This document shows, piece by piece, positions 1 through 8,809 of a DNA stretch of 64,000 nt. How positions within the stretch are numbered: the first letter of the stretch is position 1; the number at the start of each line of letters is the position of its first letter. The DNA is from Lachnospiraceae bacterium (GTDB lineage Bacteria > Bacillota > Clostridia > Lachnospirales > Lachnospiraceae). The notes beneath the pieces are model-generated. The model saw only the letters and a program-made list of their open reading frames with translations, ran no database searches and was not told the origin of the DNA. A program made the position numbers and the translations under genes. Location: positions 98,853 to 162,852 of the forward strand of contig JAFZUY010000012.1 in the NCBI GenBank assembly GCA_017618075.1, given 5' to 3'.

Positions 1-65
1 TATTTTTATATATTTTTTAAAAGAAAATCAGACATTCGGGATATAATCGCGGGAATGGTGTTTCA

Positions 66-94
66 TTGATTTATAGCCCGATTCGTGATAATAT
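66..94 (+). promoter_or_regulatory. Candidate promoter of the ArsR-type gene
   Basis: TTGATT at 66-71 and TAATAT at 89-94 are separated by 17 bases. Transcription would start near 101, giving a leader of about 115 bases to the preferred start codon. The rest of 1-215 is AT-rich and shows no gene. Assigned by eye only. Confidence 0.45.
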
Positions 95-215
95 TTTAAT
101 AACTGCGGACATTTAAACAAAAGCATTTTTTTGCATGTCTGCAGAGACAATAAAAGCAGTATGTAAAATGATTTTCTTTGGGGAAAATGTTTATAATTTT
201 GAGAAGTATTATTCT

Positions 216-581
216 ATGGCTGAGTTTATTTTGCCGCATGAGCACGGTGAAGAAAAGGGTATGGAAAAAATCAAAAACAATCTTTCCAACAACGAGAGTT
301 TTATAACAGTTGCAGATCTTTTCCAGCAGCTTTCAGACCCTACCAGGATAAGGATATTCTGGCTTCTTTGCCATTACGAAGAATGTGTAATCAACATATC
401 CGCGATTCTTGAGATGTCTTCACCGGCCGTATCGCATCATTTAAGACCGCTTAAGAACAGCGGACTCATTGTTTCGAGAAGAGATGGCAAAGAAGTTTAT
501 TACAGAGCGGCAGACACCGAAGAGTGCAGACTCCTGCATAAGATGATTGAGGAAGTAATGGAGATCAAGTGCCCTAACTGA
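216..581 (+). CDS. ArsR/SmtB-family winged-helix regulator
   Basis: This is a small metal- or stress-responsive DNA-binding repressor. The recognition region is seen in the segment ending SSPAVSHHLRPLKNSGLIV, followed by the wing RRDGKEVYYR, both typical of ArsR/SmtB proteins. An ECVINI stretch in the preceding helix supplies a cysteine, and an early LPHEHG motif supplies histidines, so metal sensing is possible, but the ligand is not shown. The reading frame is open from 135. I chose the ATG at 216 because homologues I know of begin just before the LPHEHG motif and because GAGAAG lies nine bases upstream. It stands alone: no metal exporter is adjacent in this window, and its target may lie to the left or be the operon that follows. 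Confidence 0.85.
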   Translation: MAEFILPHEHGEEKGMEKIKNNLSNNESFITVADLFQQLSDPTRIRIFWLLCHYEECVINISAILEMSSPAVSHHLRPLKNSGLIVSRRDGKEVYYRAADTEECRLLHKMIEEVMEIKCPN

Positions 582-587
582 CGTAAT

Positions 588-616
588 TTGCGGGTATTGG
601 GAATTAAACATATATA
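588..616 (+). promoter_or_regulatory. Candidate promoter of the TIR / radical SAM operon
   Basis: TTGCGG (588-593), 17 bases, then TATATA (611-616), in a very AT-rich gap between the ArsR gene and the first TIR gene. No clear terminator or promoter is seen again before 17.7 kb, so this could drive up to thirteen genes. Its closeness to the ArsR gene makes control by that regulator possible but unproven. Confidence 0.4.
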
Positions 617-717
617 AGTCACCATACCGTATATTTAATATATTTATATAAATACTATTATTAAGATAAGATAGTTGTTTTGTTATTCTAATCAGGTATG
701 TGTGAGAGGTGAATTTT

Positions 718-2604
718 ATGGCTGAAACTTTGAACTGCAGATGCTGTGGGGGTGTCTTGGATGTTAAGGGAAGTTTGTGCGTATGCAAGTTCTGCGGTGC
801 GACGAACTTCATTTCTCTGGTTGCTTCAAAAAACATCAATCAGCTCAATCGTGCAAATAAATTAAGACAGGAACGTGAATTCGACAATGCGGCCAGAATT
901 TACGACGTCATTTTGGTCGATAATGATCCTACAGCCGACATTCTCTGGTATCGTACGCTCTGCGAATACGGTATCGAATATGTTCCCGACCCTGTATCGG
1001 ATAAATATTTTCCGACACTTCACAGAATAAAAGACGAGAGCATTTTCAACTGTAAATATTTTAATCAGGCTCTTGAATTGGCCGAAGGCACTCAAAAAGA
1101 AACACTTTTAAAAGAAGCAAAATACATAGACGAAGTTCAGAGGAAATATCTGAATATTGCGGCAAACGAAGATCCTTATGATGTGTTTATCTGCTATAAG
1201 GAAACAGATCTTGATACAGGTGAAAAGACCGAAGACGTCGAATTGGCAGAGGAACTTTACAACGAACTGACCCTAAAAGGATATAAAGTATTTTTTGCAA
1301 GGGAAACCCTTAAAGAAAAGTTAAGCATAGATTTCGAACCCTATATATTTGCGGCATTAAAAAGTTCCAAAGCAATGGCGGTAATCGGTACCAGGGCAGA
1401 GTATTTCACTTCGGTCTGGGTTAAAAACGAGTGGGGAAGATTCCTAAGACTCATGGATAAGAACCCCGAAAAGCAGATTTTCTTTGCGTGTAACGATCCC
1501 GAAGAACTGCCAAGGGCTTTTGCTGCCAAACAGGCTCAGCTTTTGGGAAAACCAAATGCAATCAAGAATCTTGCGGACAATATAGACAACTTTTTAAATC
1601 GCAATAACGCTTCTGAAACAACACAACCCCCAAGAAATATATATCAGGAAGAATTTGACAAAATCATTGAGACTAAAACACGTGAGTTTGTAAAAGACTT
1701 TCGTATGTCTGATACAGGCAAGTTGAGAAAAGAGGCACTGGATGATATCGAAAAGAATGCAGATGTGGTTGATTATTACAACAACAAAGACAGACTGACA
1801 TTTGCACTGGGAATATCAATTTATCTGAGCGCATTTGTTTTTATGATTTCGCTTCTGGTTATTTTTTCGTATACATGGTTAGATTACTGGGACAGTTATG
1901 TCCTGGCGACACTTTTGAGCTTACCGCTTATAATAGCCGGGACGGCTGTATTGCTTTCATATAACTGGGTTTTGGATTTGATTACAATCTCTTTTATGAT
2001 GGTTGTTTTGTTAATCTCGACATTCGGACGAAGTGAATTTACAAACTTTTTGACTTTTGTGGCCGTTTATGCTCCGATTGCGGTATATAGTATTACAAGT
2101 CAGGTTGCAGACAGTTTTAACAAGTTTAAGCATAGAAGAAGCAAGGCGAGCCTGGAAGTAAAAAAAGGACTCGAAGATATTAAAGAGATCTCAAATATGG
2201 CAAGTACTGAATTAACCGAAGCGGCTTCGAATCTGTTAAGACAGTATAAAGAGAAAAACGGTATCCTTTCCGGTATTAAAATCAAGGATGATGATTATTT
2301 CAAGGCACTGGAAAATTTTAATTACATGTATGAATCGGCTGAAAGAAAGTATAAGAAATACGTTGACGTTTCCGATTCCGAGGCCCGAAAATCTCCGGAA
2401 AAAGAAGAATCAATATTTGGTACAACCATACTGGCTTCGTTTCTGACTCCTTTTACCTTTGTATCTTATATCGGAGCAGTATTGGATATAGTACTTGACA
2501 AATACAGAGAGCGCAGACACAGATATGCAATATGGGTATTATCTTTAAATATAATTGTGATTTTGGGCGGTATAACAATATTTATCTGCACTATGAGATG
2601 GTAA
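718..2604 (+). CDS. Zinc-ribbon, TIR-domain, multi-pass membrane protein (copy 1)
   Basis: The 628-residue protein has three parts. An N-terminal zinc ribbon uses C7/C10 and C23/C26. A helical linker leads to a TIR domain at about 152-255, starting PYDVFICYKETD and including SVWVKNEWGRF. The C-terminal half has about four membrane segments (roughly 362-460) and hydrophobic stretches near the end. In the TIR domain, E207 in the FEPYI segment sits where TIR NAD-hydrolases such as SARM1 carry the catalytic glutamate, so NADase activity is possible. The start is the ATG at 718, preceded by GAGAGG; a GTG nine bases upstream is less likely. A paralogue follows after 26 bases. Role unknown: defence, signalling or self-protection for the operon downstream are all open. 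Confidence 0.8.
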   Translation: MAETLNCRCCGGVLDVKGSLCVCKFCGATNFISLVASKNINQLNRANKLRQEREFDNAARIYDVILVDNDPTADILWYRTLCEYGIEYVPDPVSDKYFPTLHRIKDESIFNCKYFNQALELAEGTQKETLLKEAKYIDEVQRKYLNIAANEDPYDVFICYKETDLDTGEKTEDVELAEELYNELTLKGYKVFFARETLKEKLSIDFEPYIFAALKSSKAMAVIGTRAEYFTSVWVKNEWGRFLRLMDKNPEKQIFFACNDPEELPRAFAAKQAQLLGKPNAIKNLADNIDNFLNRNNASETTQPPRNIYQEEFDKIIETKTREFVKDFRMSDTGKLRKEALDDIEKNADVVDYYNNKDRLTFALGISIYLSAFVFMISLLVIFSYTWLDYWDSYVLATLLSLPLIIAGTAVLLSYNWVLDLITISFMMVVLLISTFGRSEFTNFLTFVAVYAPIAVYSITSQVADSFNKFKHRRSKASLEVKKGLEDIKEISNMASTELTEAASNLLRQYKEKNGILSGIKIKDDDYFKALENFNYMYESAERKYKKYVDVSDSEARKSPEKEESIFGTTILASFLTPFTFVSYIGAVLDIVLDKYRERRHRYAIWVLSLNIIVILGGITIFICTMRW

Positions 2605-2630
2605 TAGAAGATTGCTAAAGGGGAAACCAA

Positions 2631-4814
2631 ATGGGAAATGAGTTTTTAAACTGTAGGTGCTGTGGGGGTGTACTCGATACTTTTTCAAACCTCACCGTGT
2701 GCGAACACTGTGGCGCTACCAACTTTATATCGGATGTTGCCAACAAAAAAATCTTTCAGTTAAACCGCGCCAACAAATTAAGACAGGAAAGCGAGTTTGA
2801 CAATGCTGCAAGAATCTATGACAACATACTTGAAGAGTATGGCCCGACGGCTGATATTCTCTGGTATCGTGCGCTTTGCGAGTATGGTATAGAATATGTT
2901 CCTGATCCTATATCGGATAAGTACATTCCGACGCTTCACAGAATAAATGATGAGAGTCTTTTAGACTGCAGTTTTTTTAAACAGTCAATCGAATTATGCG
3001 AAGGCGAGCAGAAGGAAACCCTCTTAAAAGAAGCAAATTACATAGATGAAGTTCAGACCAAATATCTCAACATTGCGGCAGACGAGGCACCTTATGATGT
3101 TTTTATCTGCTATAAGGAAACCGATTTGGATACGGGAGAAGAGACCGAAGACGTTAAACTGGCCGATGAACTTTACAAAGAACTAACAAAGAGAGGATAT
3201 AAAGTATTCTTTGCCAGAAAAACTCTCGAAGAAAAACTCAGCATCGAATACGAACCCTATATATTTGCTGCGTTAAAAAGTGCCAAAGCAATGGCTGTGA
3301 TTGGCACCAAAGCAGAGTATTTTTCGTCTGTTTGGGTTAAGAATGAGTGGGGAAGATTCCTTAAACTCATGGAAAAGCACCCTGAGAAGCAGATATTCTT
3401 TGCATGTGACGATCCCGAAGAACTGCCTCGTGCCTTTGCTTACAAACAGGCTCAGATTTTAGGAGAAAAGGGCGCGATTAAAAATCTCGCGAATAATATT
3501 GACAGCTTTTTAAACGGTAATAATACCGCCAAGACTCTGTCGTCTGATTCTGAAAGGGATAAGTTGTATAACGAAATACTTTCAAAACTTGAATCCGGTG
3601 AAGAAAATGGACCAAGGTTATTAATTAACAATTTTATTTCCCGTTACCCCGGTTATGCTCAGGGATACTGGTTAAGAATGCTTTATACAAATAAAGCCAA
3701 ACCTTCAAACATTAAAAAACTGCCGCGTTATCTGTATGCAGATCCCGATTACAATAAGGCAGTCACCCTTGCAGGTGGGAATTTGAAAGAAGAGTATACA
3801 CAGATTGCGGCAAGCTGTAACGGTAATCTTAAATATCAGGATGAATTCAGCAAGATCGTCAGAGAAAAAGCAATAGATTACGTAAATGGTTTTGATGAAA
3901 CCAAATCGGGTCAGCAAAAAGAAAAGATTATTGAAAAGATAAGAAGAAACGTTTCAAAGGTAGATACTTATAACAACAAGCTCAGATTTTCGTTTGCAGC
4001 CGGATACAGTATTTTCTATATAGGTGTTTTTCTTTTGTTTTTGATTTCTATGATATTTGATTTATCAAATCTTTATTACATGGAAGAAATAAAATATGCC
4101 TTAATGTTCAGAAATCTTCTTTGTGCAACCATTATTTTAGCTGGAATAGCTATAGCTCTTTCGTATAATATGGTTTTGGATGTAATTACAACCGCGACAT
4201 GTGCTGTACTTTTAACTATTTCCATATTTAACCCTTATGAAGGATTTTTCTGGATTGCTTTTGCTGTTTTGGGTTCGATGGGTACTTACATTTATACCTC
4301 TCAGATATCTTCTTTAAACGAAAACAAGTGGTTTAGAGAAGATGCTAGCAGAAGAATAAAAAGTGAACTCGAAAAACTGCAAAAGGTAGTAAGCACTGAT
4401 GCCAATGAGGATATGCGAGAGATTGCCTTTAAGCTTTCAAAACAGTTCATGGAAGAAAAAAATATCGATTGTATAGTTGAAGTAAAAGAAGAAGATTATA
4501 TAACCGAACTTGAAAAAATCAATAAAATTTATGAATATGCAGAAGACGAATATACGAAATACATAGAGGTTTCAATTCCTAAAAAAATAGATATGGAAAG
4601 CTATTTTACAAAAGAATCCGAATTGAAAAAAGAATCCGTACTGAGTACGGCTGCCGGAGTATCTATGATGTTTTTGATTGGATTACCTTCTGCTTTGGGA
4701 ATCATAGATTTAACCACAGATAAGTATAAGAGGTATAAACATACCGCTTCAATCGTTGCGTTGATAGGATCGATATTATTTACTATTTTCTTCTTTTGGA
4801 TAGCTGAAATGTAA
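2631..4814 (+). CDS. Zinc-ribbon, TIR-domain, multi-pass membrane protein (copy 2)
   Basis: This is a tandem paralogue of the preceding gene, with the same order: zinc ribbon (C8/C11, C24/C27), linker, TIR domain at about 153-256 with E208 in YEPYI, then several membrane segments and a coiled, charged tail. It is about 100 residues longer, mostly because of an insert between the TIR domain and the first membrane segment (about 300-400) that looks helical and repeat-like and contains a YPGYAQGYW stretch. The TIR core is very similar to copy 1, while the membrane part has diverged more, which suggests an old duplication with different sensing or anchoring parts. AAAGGGG precedes the ATG. The next gene starts 32 bases downstream with no hairpin between. 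Confidence 0.8.
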   Translation: MGNEFLNCRCCGGVLDTFSNLTVCEHCGATNFISDVANKKIFQLNRANKLRQESEFDNAARIYDNILEEYGPTADILWYRALCEYGIEYVPDPISDKYIPTLHRINDESLLDCSFFKQSIELCEGEQKETLLKEANYIDEVQTKYLNIAADEAPYDVFICYKETDLDTGEETEDVKLADELYKELTKRGYKVFFARKTLEEKLSIEYEPYIFAALKSAKAMAVIGTKAEYFSSVWVKNEWGRFLKLMEKHPEKQIFFACDDPEELPRAFAYKQAQILGEKGAIKNLANNIDSFLNGNNTAKTLSSDSERDKLYNEILSKLESGEENGPRLLINNFISRYPGYAQGYWLRMLYTNKAKPSNIKKLPRYLYADPDYNKAVTLAGGNLKEEYTQIAASCNGNLKYQDEFSKIVREKAIDYVNGFDETKSGQQKEKIIEKIRRNVSKVDTYNNKLRFSFAAGYSIFYIGVFLLFLISMIFDLSNLYYMEEIKYALMFRNLLCATIILAGIAIALSYNMVLDVITTATCAVLLTISIFNPYEGFFWIAFAVLGSMGTYIYTSQISSLNENKWFREDASRRIKSELEKLQKVVSTDANEDMREIAFKLSKQFMEEKNIDCIVEVKEEDYITELEKINKIYEYAEDEYTKYIEVSIPKKIDMESYFTKESELKKESVLSTAAGVSMMFLIGLPSALGIIDLTTDKYKRYKHTASIVALIGSILFTIFFFWIAEM

Positions 4815-4846
4815 CAGGAAATAACTTACAAAGGCAGGGCATAAAA

Positions 4847-6463
4847 ATGGATTATCCGTATCTTGATACGGTCATATACGATAACTTTTATGAGATGCTC
4901 AAAGGCAGATATGAAACAAAGGCCAAAACCACAGCCATTCGTTTCATGGATAGAGAGCAGATAACAGACATATCGTATGAAGATATGATAAAAGAAACTT
5001 CCCTTATCGGACTGTATTTAAAGACGCAGGGTATTGAGGGAAAGCATATCGGTATTTTTTCGGAAAACCGTTACGAATATATAACCATATATATGGCAAC
5101 GGTTATGAAGAATGTTATAGTACCGCTTGACAAGGAGATTACTTCAAAGAATCTTTCCGAATGTGTAAAGAATTTTGATGTTGATTATCTCTTAGTGACC
5201 GACGAGACTAAACAAAAAACAGAAAGCGCTGAATTTTCAAAGCCTGACAATCTTAAGATTTTAAACATTGACGACGAGGATTTTAAGAAGGTATTTAAAG
5301 ACAAATCGGCCGATAAAGAAAAATGCATTGAAGAATTTTTTGAATATGTAAAAGATACGGATAAAGACAGATTTGCCGTTCTTGCATCCACTTCGGGAAC
5401 GGACGGGGCGATGAAGGGCGTAATGCTAAGCCAGTACAATGTCATTACAAACATTCGCGGTACGCTTGAAAACAATGTCCTTAAAAATCCGACCTTTGCA
5501 TTTCTTCCGATGAATCACACATACGGATTTAACCCCTGCATTTTGGCCACGATTTATAACGGTACGACTCTTTGTTTAAACCTTAAAACAAAATACCTGC
5601 TTCGTGATCTAAGGACGTTTAATCCGTTCTTCTTTGGTGCGGTTCCGATGGTAATCGAGGGAATGTATGATTCCATCATCAGAGAAGTCAAAAAGCAGAA
5701 TAAAGAAAATACCTTTAACCGTGCAATTAAAATTTGCAAGTTCTTCAGAAAATTCGGTATAGATTTAAGACATATATTCTTCGGGAAACTTATCTGCAAA
5801 AACTTACGCCTCGTGGTAAACGGCGGAGCGGCGCTTAATGCAGATTATGTGAATAAGTTTGACGAAATAGGTATTACGATTTTAAACGGATACGGCTTAA
5901 CCGAGTGCTCGCCCACAATAGCGGTTTCAAGAACGGGCAACAATGTGGTCGGAAGCGCCGGAACCATTATGAAAAACATAGACGTCAAAATAGCCGAGGA
6001 TGGTGAAATCCTCGTAAAAGGTCCCTGCGTAATGCTTGGATATTACAAGAACGAGGAAGCTACCAAAGCCATTATGAGGGATGGGTATCTCGCGACCGGA
6101 GATATCGGATATACGGATGGTAAGGTTATTTTTGTAACCGGCAGAAAGAAAAATCTCATCATCCTTGAAAACGGCAAAAACGTTCCGCCGGAACTTTTGG
6201 AGAGTAAGATTAATTCGATTCCCTATGTAAAGGAGAGCATAGTGGTTTCAAAGAAAGTGAACGATAGAAGCAATATCCTTTATGCGATAATAGTTCTTCA
6301 TGACGAAGAAAAGCAGGAATTCCTAAAAGATGATATCGCAAACATAAATAAAGATTTGCCTTCATACATGCAGATAACCGATTTTGAGGTAAGCAAAGAC
6401 GAACTAAAGAAGAACAGTTCAAAGAAGATTATAAGAAGCGTGTATGCAAATAAAAATGAATAA
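4847..6463 (+). CDS. AMP-forming acyl ligase (ANL superfamily)
   Basis: The 538-residue enzyme should activate a carboxylic acid, probably a fatty acid, as acyl-AMP and pass it to a thiol. It shows the ATP-binding loop TSGTDG (182-187), GYGLTE (348-353), TGD (417-419), the hinge region GRKKNLII, and C-terminal lysines 526/527 in NSSKKIIRS. The loop has D for the usual second T. The next gene, 14 bases away, is an acyl carrier protein, so an acyl-ACP ligase is the simplest reading; a long-chain acyl-CoA ligase is the alternative. A Shine-Dalgarno-like AAAGGCAGGG lies upstream. Substrate specificity cannot be read from the sequence. Confidence 0.85.
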   Translation: MDYPYLDTVIYDNFYEMLKGRYETKAKTTAIRFMDREQITDISYEDMIKETSLIGLYLKTQGIEGKHIGIFSENRYEYITIYMATVMKNVIVPLDKEITSKNLSECVKNFDVDYLLVTDETKQKTESAEFSKPDNLKILNIDDEDFKKVFKDKSADKEKCIEEFFEYVKDTDKDRFAVLASTSGTDGAMKGVMLSQYNVITNIRGTLENNVLKNPTFAFLPMNHTYGFNPCILATIYNGTTLCLNLKTKYLLRDLRTFNPFFFGAVPMVIEGMYDSIIREVKKQNKENTFNRAIKICKFFRKFGIDLRHIFFGKLICKNLRLVVNGGAALNADYVNKFDEIGITILNGYGLTECSPTIAVSRTGNNVVGSAGTIMKNIDVKIAEDGEILVKGPCVMLGYYKNEEATKAIMRDGYLATGDIGYTDGKVIFVTGRKKNLIILENGKNVPPELLESKINSIPYVKESIVVSKKVNDRSNILYAIIVLHDEEKQEFLKDDIANINKDLPSYMQITDFEVSKDELKKNSSKKIIRSVYANKNE

Positions 6464-6477
6464 ATGGAATACTAAAG

Positions 6478-6711
6478 ATGTACGAAAAAATTGTTGAGAT
6501 TCTAAAAGACAAATACGGTATCGAAAATGTTACGCCCGAATCGAATTTTAAAAAAGATCTGGGGCTTAATTCTTTTGATTTGATGGAACTTGCATTTGTG
6601 GCAGAGGAAATACTCGGTGTTGAGATGAAAGAAGACGCATACCGTAAGGCAGAAACCATAAAGGATATCTGCGATTATCTTGAAACGCTCGGAGCACGCA
6701 ATGAAAACTGA
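6478..6711 (+). CDS. Acyl carrier protein, dedicated copy
   Basis: The 77-residue acidic protein has the phosphopantetheine site at S32 in LGLNSFDLMEL. It is distinct from the acyl carrier protein of the fatty acid operon at 30.5 kb, where the site is GIDSLDTVEL. It lies 14 bases after the acyl ligase and overlaps the following acyltransferase gene by 11 bases, so the three are almost certainly translated together. It likely carries the acyl chain for the transferases or radical SAM enzymes downstream. Confidence 0.9.
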   Translation: MYEKIVEILKDKYGIENVTPESNFKKDLGLNSFDLMELAFVAEEILGVEMKEDAYRKAETIKDICDYLETLGARNEN

Positions 6712-7786
6712 GATTGCCGACAGTAAAAAACTTCAGAATAAATTCCTGTCTTTTCGTAAAAAAATATACGGCGAGAAGAAGCTTTATGTCGACAACAGTT
6801 TTTTTATGCTAAAAGAGATTTTCTCCGACAAGCTTCATTTCACGAAGAGCTTGAGCATTACACCATTAATGGTTGAAGATGATGAAAACAATATCCTTTG
6901 CGAGGGAATAATTGCGGTTGCAAGAGATTTGCCTGAGTATGTGCAGCTTTGTTTTTTTGAAGCACTCGAGGGAGTAAGCGAAGCAGTAAATCTGCTTGTA
7001 GACGAGGCAGGTAAAATCGGGAAAAGCAAGGGCTGTAAAAGACTGGTAATCGGCCTTTACGGACATGTGAATTACGGACTCGGTTTTCTTGATTCGCATT
7101 TTGATAAAGTCAATTCTTTTTCATCACCCGGAAACCCTTCTTTTTACAACGATTATTTCCGTTCGCTTAAATGCGAAGAGGTTAAGCTTAATTCGTATTT
7201 TACGCATTCCCTGGATGGTAGACTTATGCGCTACGAAAAGATTCTTGAGAAGCTTAACCGCGAATATGAATTTAAGAAATTCGACAAAAAGCACTTCGAA
7301 GAATATTCGAAGATGTATACGGATTTAAACAATAAATGTTTTACCGATCACAAATACTATTACGTCCGCGATTACAAAGACGATGAGGAAATGTTAAAAG
7401 AACTCTTTCTTTTCATGAAGGAAGATTCTTTGATTTTTGCGTTTAAGGACGGGAAGCCTGCGGGCTTTATCCTCTGGTACCCTGATTTTAACGAGCTTGC
7501 AAAGCCCGGCGAAGCGTTCGGTACGAAACATTATTTTAAGAATATTTTCGGTAATAAAAAAATTAAAACCTGCAAGGTTATGGAATACGGAGTACTTGAT
7601 GAATATAGGGGAGTGGGTCTTCCCTTTGCTTTGATTGCGCATGTTTATTCGATACTTTCGAATTATGGTGTAAGTCAGGTTGAATCCTCATGGATACTCG
7701 CGGATAACGAAGACTCAAACAGCTTTTGTAAAGCTTTCTGCGATGAACTTTACAAAGAATACGTGGTTTATGAAAAAGAAATTTGA
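6701..7786 (+). CDS. GNAT-fold acyltransferase-like protein
   Basis: The 361-residue protein appears to be built of two GNAT-like halves. The C-terminal half has VMEYGVLDEYRGVGLPFALI, which resembles the acyl-donor binding strand and loop of GNAT enzymes, although the canonical Q/RxxGxG/A loop is imperfect. Because it overlaps the carrier protein gene, the acyl donor could be acyl-ACP rather than acetyl-CoA, as in N-acyl amino acid synthases. That is inference. The start is the ATG at 6701 behind GGAG; a TTG at 6680 would extend further into the carrier protein gene. The substrate amine is unknown. Confidence 0.65.
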   Translation: MKTEIADSKKLQNKFLSFRKKIYGEKKLYVDNSFFMLKEIFSDKLHFTKSLSITPLMVEDDENNILCEGIIAVARDLPEYVQLCFFEALEGVSEAVNLLVDEAGKIGKSKGCKRLVIGLYGHVNYGLGFLDSHFDKVNSFSSPGNPSFYNDYFRSLKCEEVKLNSYFTHSLDGRLMRYEKILEKLNREYEFKKFDKKHFEEYSKMYTDLNNKCFTDHKYYYVRDYKDDEEMLKELFLFMKEDSLIFAFKDGKPAGFILWYPDFNELAKPGEAFGTKHYFKNIFGNKKIKTCKVMEYGVLDEYRGVGLPFALIAHVYSILSNYGVSQVESSWILADNEDSNSFCKAFCDELYKEYVVYEKEI

Positions 7787-8807
7787 TGACTCTTTTAAAG
7801 AATATATCTGCGAGAATCCTACGGAGATTTTCGAGCATATGAAGAATGCACGTTTTGCCGGGGAATTATTTGACGAGAGCGGAGACTTGCCTTTTCCTTT
7901 TACGCTTTCAATGCTTACTCTTTTAAAAACTGCCAATCCTTTAGAGCAGAAATATTATTACATTGAAAACGATTCGAATTACGCTTTTTTTACTGTCTAT
8001 GAAAACAGAATGAATCTTTTTACATACGGAAAAGCCGAATGGTTTATGAATATTCACACTATAGCTTTCCCCTGTTCGTTGAGCAATAACGGCTTTATTA
8101 CGAACAATGTAAAATGGATGCTTTCCTACATTAAGACCATAAAAGGCTGCAAGCTTGTACTTAACCTCGATGAAAAAACGGATATAAAAGGCATGAGCTT
8201 TGGCGAAACGCTTCCGACCTGCGTGTTTGCAATTCCCGAAAACATAAAAGATATAAAGACCTATATGGACTCTTTAAGAAGTCCTTACAGAAGAAGAATT
8301 AATATTGCAGTTAAAAACTGCAGCGATATAGAAATAAAAAGAATTAAGGATGATTCGATTGATATTCATCCTTTGTATTTGCAGACTTACGAAAAATCCG
8401 AATATAAACTCGAATGTTTAAACAAAGAGTTTTTTGATAAAACCGATGGTGAAAAACTTGTTTTTTTACGAGATAAAAAACCGGTCGGATTTGTTCTTTT
8501 AAAAGAAACAAAAAAAGAGCTTGTCTTTATGTTATGCGGTATGGATTATACGCCTGATAAAGACAATGCGGATTTGTATTTTTTCATGCTTTTAAAGATA
8601 GTGGAATATGCGCTTGAAAAAGGATTAAGGGTAATTGATTTCGGACAGACCTCCGAGAAAACGAAGCTTAAATTCGGAGCAGTCCTTAACAAAAAATACT
8701 TTTATGCGCATCATTCCAATCCTTTTTTAAATATTTTTGCCATGGTCGGAAAACATATGCTTGAATACAAATATGATTTTCCCGAATTCCATGTATTTAA
8801 GGAGTAA
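7770..8807 (+). CDS. FemAB/BioF2-like GNAT-superfamily transferase
   Basis: The 345-residue protein resembles the FemAB-like or BioF2-like acetyltransferase group. Near the C-terminus, RVIDFGQTSEKTKLKFGA corresponds to the conserved DFG...S...KFGA region of that group, and RSPYRRRINIA resembles its central basic helix. Such proteins transfer acyl or aminoacyl groups to amines. The ATG at 7770 is preferred because the protein then starts MKKKFDDSF; it overlaps the previous gene by 17 bases and lacks a strong ribosome site, so translational coupling is likely. An earlier in-frame ATG at 7743 is possible. Confidence 0.6.
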   Translation: MKKKFDDSFKEYICENPTEIFEHMKNARFAGELFDESGDLPFPFTLSMLTLLKTANPLEQKYYYIENDSNYAFFTVYENRMNLFTYGKAEWFMNIHTIAFPCSLSNNGFITNNVKWMLSYIKTIKGCKLVLNLDEKTDIKGMSFGETLPTCVFAIPENIKDIKTYMDSLRSPYRRRINIAVKNCSDIEIKRIKDDSIDIHPLYLQTYEKSEYKLECLNKEFFDKTDGEKLVFLRDKKPVGFVLLKETKKELVFMLCGMDYTPDKDNADLYFFMLLKIVEYALEKGLRVIDFGQTSEKTKLKFGAVLNKKYFYAHHSNPFLNIFAMVGKHMLEYKYDFPEFHVFKE

Positions 8808-8809
8808 AA

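Noticed and set aside
441-839. Minus-strand open frame across the ArsR and TIR genes.
   Set aside because: Shadow of the coding frames on the other strand, with no ribosome site or recognisable domain.
7089-7328. Plus-strand frame inside the first acyltransferase gene.
   Set aside because: Lies wholly inside a better supported gene in another frame and has no start signal.
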